Below, piece by piece: positions 11,531-23,500 of a stretch of 64,000 nt of DNA. The notes under the pieces were generated by a model that worked only from the letters and a program-made list of their open reading frames with translations, searched no databases and had not been told where the DNA came from. The translations under genes and the position numbers were made by a program. Numbering within the stretch: position 1 is the stretch's first letter; each line of letters begins with the position of its first letter. Source of the stretch: Melitaea cinxia (taxonomy: Eukaryota; Arthropoda; Insecta; Lepidoptera; Nymphalidae); NCBI RefSeq assembly GCF_905220565.1, contig NC_059414.1, forward strand, positions 10,290,001-10,354,000, in the 5' to 3' direction.

Positions 11531-13587
11531 AAAAAACACATCGGGTGAAAAAAAATTAAGTAAAAAAAATTACTGTAAGATTTTTAATATGTTCTATTAA
11601 AATGTTGTGTTATGTAATACGTGTAGTACGTTTATCATATTGCGTCGCGGAAATAGTTATTTCATAAGGATTTTACGATACATATCGGCATGGCGTCAGA
11701 TTGCGTGCGTTTGGAGTACATTTCGGTTACAGCCCGATCTGTTTACCAACTCTCCCGGTGGACTGTATAAAATAAATTAAAAATCATAAGTAATTATATA
11801 ATTAACCATATATTCGGTAACACCCTATACTATTGTTGTCATTGTTTTTGAGGCTTATTGATTTTAATTTAATACGTCCAATGTCAATCGAGTGGCCAAA
11901 CGTAGTCGTGGATGTTACTATGCGTTATCTCAAAGTACTATGGTCTATTTTAATGATCCTATTTTGGGATATAAAATTTTGAAGAGGTGTATGCCTCTCT
12001 AATAAGATTTATGTGTTACAGGTTTAAAGGTATACAAATAGATAACATTAGGTATAATACGATTAAGTATTTTTCGGGGGTATTTTAATTTTGTTTAAAA
12101 TTGTGATATAATAGTATTTAGGCAACGAAAGATAATATCAAAATGTCACTATTATAGTAAATAAAATCAAATATTTTAAGTGGTTGATATTTGTACGGGA
12201 ACTATGTACGGGGCGTTTGTTATGGGAAAATTTCTTCATAAAAATACACTGTTATACTTGTAATTGTAATATTTTTACTATAATCGCAACATATAATATA
12301 ATGGTAGAAACAAAATAAGAAGAAAAAGTCTTAGATTACAAGCAAATACTATTGTATTTATCAAATACAAAATACAATTTATTATATCAATTTATAATAC
12401 AATTTTCAAAATATATATCATTATTATCCAAATAACTGATAAAGGAAGAAATATTGAGGATGCACTACTAACACACCGGTTTAAAGATATTTTGGCACAA
12501 ATTGATTGTGAATTTCGAATCGACTTTATAATTCTACTAATTTAATTCGAAATATGCAAGGAATGTCAGTAATGTTGGCTCCATCTTCAAATACTTTATC
12601 CTTATTAAAACTTGAGATAATCCAGATAACCAATATCACCATACATTGTTTGCATGGATTCCATTCCAATTTGGTTAAGATTTCCAGGAATATGAATGAA
12701 TGTTGATTTATTTTTGTTTTTGTTCAAATTTCGAATTTCGAATTAAAGAACGGAACTGAGAAAAAAACGGTTGCGATTAGGATTTTGTTATATTTTAATA
12801 TGTTGATACGTAAAGAGGAAATATTAAAAGATTATCGAATGTTTTGAAATCATATTTTTAACATATTACGTATATAAATGTTTACGACTAATTCATTACT
12901 ATATTGCTACAACATTATCATCAATATTGGCAAGATAAATAAAAGGTCAAATAGAGACGACGTACCTATGTAACGTAAACACGCGATGTCGAGAAATGTA
13001 AACAATTATGAAAAATATGACTTTTATAGCTGAGGAGACAAACCAAGAGTTTTCAGTTTTGAAGTTTATGATCGACGAGTATGATGATGATGATAAAATA
13101 TAGCATTACTGCTTATTATAAATACAAAGTGCTCCTTCGAGACTGTTTGAGATAAACTTAAAAACCACAGAACGGATTCTCATGCTATTTTTATTAAAAG
13201 ACAGAGTGGCTTATAATGAAGGTTTAGATGCATAATAAATAAAGGTTTAAAGGTCACAAAAACATTATATTGTGCCCGTGCGAAGTCAGAGCGCGATAAT
13301 AGTTTAAATATATTTCCGTCGTACCGGTGACTAATTTCATGAACAAACAAATGAACTGAAAAACGTTTATAATTACTCATTTTCTATTAGTAGTATCATA
13401 ATATTTTGCAGTGTTTGCATGGTTTTCTAAGACACGAATAATAATTATTGGTTTTTTTGGTTGGTCTTGAGAATGGCTCTCACAAACAAAGTTATTTTTT
13501 TAATACCAATAATCCTTTCAATCAAAATATTATTCTGCCTGTTTCACCAGTTGTCTATCTTGCACATACTCCTTTCATTATTAATGA
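11531..13587. other. AT-rich sequence without supportable gene
   Basis: No exon, domain or repeat could be supported. Confidence 0.5.
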
Positions 13588-13765
13588 TATAATGTACTCT
13601 TCATTGTACCTACAGAATAAAAAAAAAAGAACAGTGTACCAAGGTCGGTATTATCTCTAGAAGGGCAATCTTTTACAGACGATCTTTGGGTATATTGGAT
13701 ACGGCATTGTAAAAGCGGTAGGGAAATGTACAAAGAGAAGTGACGAGTAACGTCACCTGGAACAA
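13588..13765 (-). repeat. Family L fragment
   Basis: Shares GGTCGGTATTATCTCTAGAA and CTTTGGGTATA...AAAGCGGTAGGGAA with 47,026-47,215 and, inverted, 50,381-50,500. Probably a LINE 3' end; other copies carry CAATAAAGAG followed by TATT repeats. Confidence 0.6.
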
Positions 13766-14984
13766 TTGTACTTATCGTGTGAATATTATTATAATATAAA
13801 ATAACAGTACAATAGGTTACTGTGGGCTTATCACAAGGAGGTAAAACAGGCTTAAAAGCCTGAAGCCTAAAGGGCTTCTGTAGTAAATATGATTTTTAGA
13901 TTCCCATGTTGTGATTAGAAATGTCTAAGAGATACTGTGTTTGATGGTGCTAAGGAAAATTATATCGTTTGATTTTTATCTGGTAGATATCAAACGCAAG
14001 ATAACTTTATCAGGAACTGATGAAACTGACCTCAAAATAGTTAAATGATAGATAACAAACTCGATCACTATTGTAAATGTTACATTACCAATTTAATAAT
14101 TATACATTAATATTTACAATGAACAACTTCAGAAATAATTATTTTAAGACAATTGCGCAACAATGTATGTAGAATTACGTTTACTATTGGAATACTTGAA
14201 TTCAAAATGGAAATTTTTTACAACCGTGAGTACTGAGTCTTTTCAATAACAATTCAGTGCTTAGATTTCTCATTCAGCTTCCTTTTCAACATTTCTCCAT
14301 TTTTTCTTTTTAACTTTTTCCATATTTTTCTCCATTTTTCCTCTTCACCTTTGTCCATAAGTTATCATTGTGTATCTTAAAGTTACTTTAATTTTAATTC
14401 GATTTAGATAAAATATGAAACATCTAGAGTTTCTTTTGTACAAAATGCCTAAAAGATTTTCAAAATTAATCAAGTGAAGTTATTTTAGGAGCTAATAAGG
14501 AGTAATTTTTTCTTTGGGGTGAGAATGTTCGAAAAACGGATCAAAAATACTTGGAAATTTGCAGCAATAGTGAATATGTGTATTATGATACATTTGTTAA
14601 AAAAAGGTAAGTATCTAATATAAAAGGATTTGTCAATCTAATTAAAATATGTGTTTCACGTTATGAAGTGCCATCGTCTTCACTGAGTAAATAATACGAT
14701 AGAATACGATGTATTTCCGAATCTTGTTGGAACTTGATCACTTGCAACTGTGACTTACAGTAAAATCTTCACAGACAGACTTCCACTATATGAGAGAAGC
14801 TTGCGCTATTGTCTCCGTGAACATCCCATTCTTTCAGCTAGCTAAGTACCAAATCCCCGTACACAATCAGCACGGACTAGTTATGAAAATTTTTTTTTTA
14901 ATCTTTATTTTACTTTCATAAATGAAGAGTTTAAAAATTTATCGATCCTGATTCAGGGATTCAGATTTAATATCCCACTGCCAG
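13766..14984. other. AT-rich sequence without supportable gene
   Basis: A pyrimidine-rich stretch with repeated TTTTTCCAT motifs lies at about 14,285-14,350. Nothing coding was found. Confidence 0.5.
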
Positions 14985-15170
14985 TGGGCTCTTTCTCTAT
15001 GTAGAAGTATTTGAGCTTAATCCACCGTGATATATCCGCCACGCTGTTCCAATGCGGGTAAGCGGATATATTCTCTACTATGAGTAACGATCGCTATCAG
15101 GTATTTATGATAACATCTGGGACCGACAGCTTAACGTGCTCTCCGAGGCACGATAGGAAGACCATTAAGA
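14985..15170 (-). repeat. SINE family B, 3' part
   Basis: Inverse of the B middle and tail: CACGCTGTTCCAATGCGGGT, CTACTATGAGTAACGATCGC, AACGTGCTCTCCGAGGCAC. The tRNA-like head is missing. Confidence 0.75.
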
Positions 15171-15397
15171 AAATTCATACTTTTAATATAAAATAATTTA
15201 TATTGTAACAAATTCGAATTTATTTTTAATTAACAGATACTGCTCACTTCATAAAATTCTTAGGATATTTGTATAATATTTATACAATTAGTAAGACTAG
15301 GAGGAAAGCTTGTTTTGTTCATAATAGCGTTATGATAAAAATCAGTATGGACGAAGCTGTGAGGTATATTTATATATTAGTATTTCGTTTAATTGTT

Positions 15398-15545
15398 GCT
15401 GCACTTGACTTTGACCCTGTTTTCCGCTACAGGGTCGTGAGTTCGATTTCCTCCCAAGTATAGATGTTGTATGTATATTCGTATACATACATTTTTATTT
15501 TAAACTTCTTAAATGTTTATGGGTCGCATGTTACATGTAATGCAA
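15398..15545 (+). repeat. SINE family J, head fragment
   Basis: Contains CTTTGACCCTGTTTTC and the B-box-like GTGAGTTCGATTTCC, as in the J head at 27,588. The small ORFs on either side are not conserved. Confidence 0.5.
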
Positions 15546-15979
15546 ACATTAAGCTACCTCGTAAACAGATAATAATACTTATTAATTTTTTTTTCTTCAT
15601 AATATATTTAAATATATTTAACAAACACTCACACTGGCCTGTTCCTCAGATAATCAACATACTAGTAATGCTTTTGTTTTAAATAATAGCCAGGCTATAG
15701 ATATATCTTTTTTTTTTAATAAATGTATCTATATATGATATCAATAATAATATATAATCCTTGGCATAAACGCCGTTTAGTAAAATACTCGGTTCAATTA
15801 ATTGAAATGTAAACATTGATGAATCGATCGTGAAATTGTTTACGATCATACGCGATCACTGAAGGTTGAGAACGATGAAAATTGAAATTCCACACTGGCA
15901 GACATTAAACACATTTAGTACGAAAAGAAACATAAAATTGTCCTAAATGCGAATGCGAATTCTTGTATTTTATTTCATT

Positions 15980-16240
15980 TTTAACCGACTTTAAAAAAAG
16001 GATCGGGTTCTCTATTCAAATGTACTTTTCAACATGTGTTACCTCATAACTTTTTACTGTATGTACCGATTTTGAAGTTTCTTTTTATGTATTTTGAGCT
16101 ATACGTAATAATGCGAATTTGTCGCTTCCTTGGCGATGTAAATTTGAAGAGGTTTTTTTGTTTGAAAGCAAACAAAATTATTTTGTTATTTGCCTTCATC
16201 GCGGCTCTACACAGGAGAAAACATATGATTTAGTATATGG
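15980..16240 (+). mobile_element. Family C element, copy C2 (internally deleted)
   Basis: Begins TTAACCGACTTTAAAAAAAG, includes ACTGTATGTACCGATTTTGA, and ends with the family's terminal hairpin-type sequence GTTTGAAAGCAAAC followed by AAAATTATT. Most of the internal sequence is missing. Confidence 0.6.
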
Positions 16241-17970
16241 TTAGGTTAGAGATTTCCCAAGACAATTTTGTAAACTATAAAATAAGTAGGTATTACATTT
16301 AGGGTAGGGTTAGGTTAGGTTAGATATTACGAATAAAACCGCGATTATTAAATATTGGTTTAAAAAATACTTATTGTTAAAATAAAATAAAAACTTTATT
16401 ACTACTCACAATAAAAATAAATCTTTTAAGTATGTTACCAATACTCATTCATGGTTATATGTCGGAATATTTAAGCCAATTTTTGTATTACAATTACAAT
16501 ACTCTCTGCTCTGCCCCTAGGTTGTCTAGAATTGATCGCCTTTCAGTGACAAGGCCGCACTTTTGACCTCATGGTAATTTCTTAAAAGTGTATTTTTCTA
16601 TAAGATATTTTTATTTTGATTCACAATAAATAATAGTATTATTACAAAGAGTAGCATAAGAACAAAAGATTCAACAATCAAGAATGTGTAGTGAACACAC
16701 ATTAAAATAGATTAGCATTTTGTACAACAATAACATTGTTATATGACAATAATAAATTATACATTGCTGTTAAAAATAACATAAGCACTGAAAGCGCTTA
16801 ATAATAATGAAAAGGCCAACGTTGTGTCTAGTTTGATATAGCCTATAATCCTTTTAAATCAAAGCTCATACCTACATTGTATGAAATTATTAATAATGTT
16901 ACAGACTAGACTGCTATATTTTTCTTATTATTATATATGCTAATAATGTTATTTTTGTTTAGCATATTAGTCTGAATATTATATGCACCTACGAATTCGC
17001 AACTACGGGTTATACTGTGAGCTATTTGTGATCTGGCGCTAAACGTTAAATATTTCATTACATATAATAAAATCTACTCGTAAAATGAATACCAGGGATA
17101 TCAAATCAAGTTATAATTATTTTCTATCTTTACTGGTTAAAGATCCGAATAACCAATCTAGTACCGGTGTCGATCCTATTTATAATCACTAAATAATTAT
17201 AATAGCACTCAGGTATATTAATAGATTAATATGTGGACTTTTTCAACAAATTTTTTACTGACAAAATATATAAAGAAATTTACAATTGTGTAAACTGTAA
17301 AATGTACATTAAATAATGCAAATAACTTGAATATCTATATTATACTTTTAGCATATTTTTAGATATATACGTAAGATGTTCATACATATTGTAGCTCAGA
17401 GCAAAATTATTTTTGCGTAAAATCCCAGGCTTAGCCGTCGACTGTCTGTCTGAGGAAGGTCCTAAGGAGTTTAAATGTAATATTAATACCTTCGTTTTTC
17501 TGCAGACCTAACGTTAGCTAAAATGAAGTGGTACAATTTTAATTTCCTTATCTCTCCTTTAATTCAATAAATTTCAAAACAGAAGTCGATAAAGATGTAG
17601 ATACGTCTAGGCTTCCACCACTTACTAGCACCTAATACTTATAATCTTAAACTGTTTGAGATTAAATATATCCCATAATTAAACTAGTTACTTTAGAAAA
17701 ATAATAACTTTAGTAAGTAAGTAAGTAAGTAAGATTTTAAAAATTTAACCCACATAAATTAAAACGAATCGCTGATTTATACGTACTTAATTAAAAATCA
17801 ATCAACAAAATTAAAAAAAAAAATCAAGAACTAGAAAATATATATAAAATTCAAAATATTTTTTTTCAAATTGTGTCCCTTCTATACTATCCGAAGGAAC
17901 TTCGTTCCTACCTAGTGTATCATGACACCAAATTTTTTTTAAATTATATTACTAATAAATAAATAATTGT
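16241..17970. other. AT-rich sequence without supportable gene
   Basis: Includes two or three tandem GGTTA units near 16,300-16,325 and (GTAA)5 near 17,712-17,733. No exon or repeat family recognised. Confidence 0.5.
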
Positions 17971-18575
17971 TTGCTCGCAAACGAAAAAAAAACCGACTTC
18001 AATTACATCGACAAGTAATACAACGTAGATCGACGAAAAAATAGTCAAGCAACTACGCGTTATCAAAGATTACTCAAAAAGTAGTTATCAGATCTCGATA
18101 AAATTTATATGTGGCCACATGATAAACATCAGCTTTCGATTAAATAAAAAATTATCAAAATCGGTACACCCAGTAAAAAGTTATTGCGGATTTTCGAGAG
18201 TTTCCCTCAATTTCTCTGGGATCTCATCATCAGATCCTGGTTTTCTTATCATGGTACTAAACTAGGGATATTCCCTTTCCAATAAAAAAAAGAATTATCA
18301 AAATCAGTACATCCAGTAAAAAGTTATGCGGTATAATACAACGTAGGTCGACGAAAAAAGCGTCAGTAAAAACGCATTATTAGATATAACTCGAAAAGTA
18401 GTTGTTAGATCTCAAATAAATTTAAATGGGACCAATCGGCACACTTCACCTTTCGATTAAAATAAAATTTGTCGAAATCGGTCTACCCGGTCAAAAGTTC
18501 TGATGTAACATACATTAAAAAAAAAAAAATACAGTCGAATTGAGAACCTCCTCCTTCTTTGGAAGTCGGTTAAAA
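17971..18575 (-). mobile_element. Family C element, copy C3 (near full length)
   Basis: Starts with the hairpin GTTTGCTCGCAAAC, then AAAAACCGACTTCAATTACA, and ends CCTTCTTTGGAAGTCGGTTA. Inside are two related halves, each with TTATCAAAATCGGTACA-type, AGTTAT and AACGTAGGTCGACGAAAAA segments, so the element has an internal duplicated structure of about 180-200 bp. Confidence 0.8.
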
Positions 18576-20346
18576 AATAATAATAATTCGATACGAAATT
18601 CGTCCGGACAGCTATAGCATATTAAACTAATGTGCTCGTCATTAAAGACTATTGGTAACGTCTGTTGCTATGGGATTGGATCTTTCTAGAGTACAACCGC
18701 AGACGGCACCTTGTTTTAAATATTTCACCTTTACAATATTAAGTGCAACCTCATAATCATGTGTATAAAGACATCACGAAGCCTCGCCAGCGAGACGTCC
18801 TAAACTGGATCGTTTAAGCAGAGTATAGGGTTACGAAGTAGGGCTACCACAGTTGTTATGAAAAATTAATTAATTTTAACTTCAGTACTTGACGCTAAAA
18901 GTACTTGACGCTATGATTATTTCACTAAAAAAACGATTTACGCAGCCTTGAAACTGTAAAAAAAATGTGTGTAATGTATGCTTATGTGTTATCAATAATA
19001 TTTATACTAATATTATAAAAGACAAGATTTGTTTTCTCTTATTATTCGATAAACTCGAAATCGCTAGACTGTTTTAAGCATCACCCAAAATGCTACGTTA
19101 TTACTGAGTAACATAGGGTATATTTTAACATGGGAAATGAAGCCAGACACCTAGTTTTATTTAAATTTGCTATTAGAGTATACAAACTTACCTAAGCTAA
19201 GAGACACATAATTATTATAGATAAGCGTTGCGTAATTAAAAATGTTCTACTAATAGCGTAGTATTACAATGACTAGTAGATAATCATGTAGCAATATATA
19301 TAATTATGTTTTATTTTTATCACCTTACGTTTAATAATATCTTAGAACTTGTGGATTGGGGTGGGTGGTTGGGTGGTTGTGGGAATAGTATTGAAAGGGT
19401 TTTGTTAGAAAATTTAACAATTGCAACGTAATTATATCAAAAACTCGTGAATATCGTATTGGGTATTACAACATATATCTATCATCACATAGTATAAAAA
19501 AAAAGTCGCTTCCCGCTGTTAACGGATTTTGATGCGTTTTCCTTTCATTAATAGAGTGATTCCACAGGAAGGTTTATGTGTATAATACATGTATAATATA
19601 GTAGAGAAACATTGATAGTTTTTTTCAACCGTGAAAAGCCGGGGCGGGAGGCTGGTATTTAATAATTAAGTTTATTTTCATATACATACACATTTCCACA
19701 AATATGTTTTTATGCTTTTTATTTAATTTTTCCACTGAGTATAAAAATAAAATGTAAATACTGTCTCTATAAGGCTTCCTAATGACAAACATAGTAATAA
19801 ACTTAAAAATTAGTCTTTGGTAAAAATTTGGAAACCTTACATCTAGAGGTTGCTCATGTCATGCGAAGCGAATAATGCACACCAGGTATACAACTACTAT
19901 CACACACAACATTATCCCATTATAGACCATAGTACTTTGAAATAAGGCAGAAAACGCTTTGGCAATGTATCAAGAAACCAATTTGCCCTATCGATTGATG
20001 GACTTACTAAGCAACCGATGCTGGTTAGTTAACTTTAGAGACTAGTCCATGAATTAAAATATATTTGTTACTTATTTTTCAAATTACTGAGAAATTCTTA
20101 CACATTTACATAACCGTTTTACTAAATTCGAATAACTTGTAATATTTTGATTTAAAAAAAAAATAGATATTTTTAAATTAACTGAAGTTTTTAGAATAAA
20201 AATATACACCCAAGAATATCTTTGAGATGAATATTTTTTCTAAACTTATTTCGTGAATATTTCATGGTTTTTTAAATTTTAAAGCTGTATACTCGTATTT
20301 AAATGAAGTAAATAACAAAACATTCCCAAAGATATACCAAAGAAAT
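18576..20346. other. AT-rich 5' flank of the RhoGEF gene
   Basis: No coding exon seen. It may hold the promoter of the short transcript starting upstream of 20,357, but no convincing TATA or initiator could be singled out. A G-rich tract at 19,358-19,383 is listed separately. Confidence 0.4.
19358..19383 (+). other. Possible G-quadruplex motif
   Basis: Four G-tracts (GGGG, GGG, GGG, GGG) separated by loops of 1, 5 and 7 bases, about 1 kb upstream of the first RhoGEF coding exon. It is the only such tract I noticed in this AT-rich flank. Confidence 0.5.
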
Positions 20347-20356
20347 TAAACCAAAA

Positions 20357-20380
20357 ATGAAAAGTGTTATAAAGTGGTAA
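20357..20380 (+). CDS. Upstream ORF of 7 codons in the RhoGEF leader
   Basis: ATG AAA AGT GTT ATA AAG TGG TAA encodes MKSVIKW and stops two bases before the main ATG at 20,383. It is in a different frame from the main ORF. If this segment is in the mature leader it could lower translation of the main ORF or require reinitiation. No splice acceptor was seen between the uORF and the main ATG. Confidence 0.45.
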   Translation: MKSVIKW

Positions 20381-20382
20381 AA

Positions 20383-20553
20383 ATGCGACGCGATTGCTTG
20401 AAGTTGAAACTCAGTGACCCTCACTCAGTGTCTGTTAGTTCATCGTTTCACGGATCTGAATCTGATGATGATAGTTCTAAAAGAAGCAGCAGAAGTTCGA
20501 GAAGTAGTACAGATAACTCCAACATGATTCATATAGCGATATCAGCTGCTCAA
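20383..20553 (+). CDS. ARHGEF17: RhoGEF exon 1 (start codon, N-terminal tail)
   Basis: 171 bases, ends CAA|GTAAGT, phase 0. It encodes MRRDCLKLKLSDPHS..., then a Ser/Asp/Arg-rich disordered stretch, and ends HIAISAAQ. The splice to exon 2 gives ISAAQ-DTRTHVVVELY, the start of the DH domain. Confidence 0.85.
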
Positions 20554-23500
20554 GTAAGTACTATACACTGGTTATTATATTTATGCTATTGAAACCGGGT
20601 TCCTATAGTTTAAGAAACGATTCGTTTAGCTCACGAAAAAAAAAATAATAATTTATCTACTACTTGATTGTGCATTTAAATTTAGATTAAAGGAAATACA
20701 TAATACGTGTGTTCTAATTTAAAAAAAAGTGCTAGCCGGTTTTATCAGTATTAGTGATTTTTTTTACAGAAAATAAATAAAAATAACATAACCTAACTAA
20801 TAATAATGGAACAAATAGCCTATAATATTAGTTATTGAAAACATAAAGTATGAAAACTAATTACTCAAACTACATATAACTCAGAAACCTTCGTGGGCTC
20901 ATGCACAACACTTTTCTGGAGATTTTATAAAGGACATACAGACAAACATACATTTATATACATATAGATACATATATTAGTGCAGTACATATATAAGTGT
21001 CTAATTTGTTAGGACATTATAGTAAATAAATAAACAATGATGATTCATTCAACAGTTACGTTATTAGCCTGTTATAAAATAATGGATGGCGTTAGTTGTG
21101 TCTTATTGTGTCTTATACAAAACTCAACATATACGAAGCATATTCATTCCTCGATGTGTAGAATTAATGGAAATAGGCAGTAAATGACCAGGCGGTTCAC
21201 CTGATGTTAAGTGATCTACGTTACCGGTGCACTATGGTATAAATACAAAACGATAAAGGGATTTAGGAGGTGAAAGTAGTTAAGGATGGGGAAAAGGTGT
21301 AGGAGGTTTGGTATGCTTTACAGCTTTCTTACTTGCTGATCGAAGTACAGTCAAAGTACTACTTCCACAATTTTTATGTAAGTTTGATATTTTTATATTG
21401 GTAAGACAAGCTTATAACATATGTAGTTAATCCTGTGCTAGACTGTAACAGTATCATATTTAACCTTAACATTAGGTGCAGTTGGGTACTTTATTTTATG
21501 ACCATATTATGGACCAGTTTTGACAATGTAATGAGTGAAACACGATTAGTTATTGTAACAAATATGGATAATAATTCAAAAGTGCTTTTGATGCTTACTT
21601 CAGTAAAGAAATTTTTAATGTTAGTGGTGGTTTTGAAAAAAAATATGTGAATAACATTAGCCGTATTAAGAATGTGGTTACAAAATCAATATTCATAAAA
21701 AAGGGACAATAGAGCCAATAGGGTCAATAGCGCCCTACTCACTGCATTTTACGAATTTACTAAAATATATTTCATTTCAAAGCTGAAATTTTAAGCAATT
21801 ACTCTTTTATTTCATTGGATCATATAGAAACATAGAAATTGAAATGTATGTGATGTGTTTAGGCGGATACTTTAATAGACAGAATCGGCCTCCTTTCTAC
21901 TAAAAAATTACCCTAAATACGCAAATTATGAATTCTCGTTGAATATTTTATGAATTTCGCCATTACTGATCAACGAGTACACTACAGTTACTCGGAACTA
22001 ATGGTATAGCTTAAGTAGTTCATAATTTATTTCACGAGTGCTGAAATATTAAGGTCCATCATTAATAACTGTCGAAATCGTTAACTTTAAATAAGCTTCG
22101 TCATCCTTATCAATCACTTCTGCTTTTTCAAATCTGATAAGTGCTTTAATACATCTTAAGATTTTTGTGTGATTTTAGTCATGAATTTTTCTTTATTCAT
22201 TTACTTTACATTTATGTAAAGTAGAATAATTGGTGTGTATTTTCAATGAGATGTACATTCTTTGATGCTGTGCCATTACGGCAGTAAAGAATATAGCCAC
22301 ACCCTGTCTTCCCGTGGATGTCGCAAAAGGCGACTAAGTGATGATACAGTTCCACTACCACCTTGGAATTTAAAAAGCCGACCGATGGCGGGATAACCAT
22401 CCAACTGTTGGCTTTGAAATACACAAATACGTGGTGAAGACCTGCAGCAGCGTCTTCGGTGCGACAATGCTAGCCCTGCGGTCACCAACCCGCCTGGTTA
22501 GCGTGTATTTCTTATTTTTATGATGCAAAGTACCCACGGAATCAATGTGTTTTTGCCAACGTAGTGGTAACTTACTTGCATTTCTTGAAAAACTCTGCTG
22601 GACGGAAGGCAACAAACTCTTCAAAGGCATTTTGTACTGGGTCTTTGGGTATTGAAGTTATCCAAATTCTGGAAAAAGTGGAAGTCTGTAGGGGCAAAAT
22701 CTGGTGTATACGGTGGATGACGGAGAACTTCCAACCCCAGCTCTTGTAACTTGGAGACCGTCTGCTGTGCAGTATGAGGTCGCGCGTTGTCGTGCAGGAG
22801 CAGCGGAGCCCAGTGATTGACCAAAGCTGGTTGGAGACGTACGAGTTTCCCCGTTATCGTGTTTAGTTCTTCACAGTACACATCTGCAATAATGCTCATG
22901 CCGTTTGGTAAGAACCTGTGATGAATTACACCGGCGCTAGACCACCAAACAGTTACCATCACTTTCTTAGGGGTCAGGTAGGGTCTTAGGGGTTTCGTTT
23001 AGGGCATTGTTTAGGTACGGAACCAAAATCTAACCAACTAGCTGAGCGCTTGCGATTGTCGAATAAAATCCATTTTTCGTTACAAATAACAATGCGATTC
23101 AATATGCCTTCGTTTGTGTGTCTGTTGAGCAGTGCAAGGCACGTCTCGCCGCGTATTTTGCGCTGGCGTTCATTCAATTCGTGAGGCACCCATCTGTCGA
23201 GCTTCTTTACCTTGCCAATTTGACGCAAATCGACCAATATTGTTTTAGTGCTAACTTTGAAAGCTGCTGCTAATTCAGCTGTAGTTTAAGAATCATCAGC
23301 CTCCACAATCGCTTTTAATTCGTCATTGTCGACCAACATTTTCGGAACGAAAGCGAGCAAACCTATGGTGATACGATCGTTAGTAGTGGTCGCACCATAA
23401 ACGTCGTTGATGTTGCGTGCCGCTTCTGCCGCTTTGCTACCACGACGGAACTCATACTCCATAATCACTCAAATTTTTAACATATCCATGATGACGAAAG

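Noticed and set aside
16300..16325. Interstitial telomere-like TTAGG repeats
   Set aside because: Only two or three tandem GGTTA units; too few to claim a telomeric insertion.
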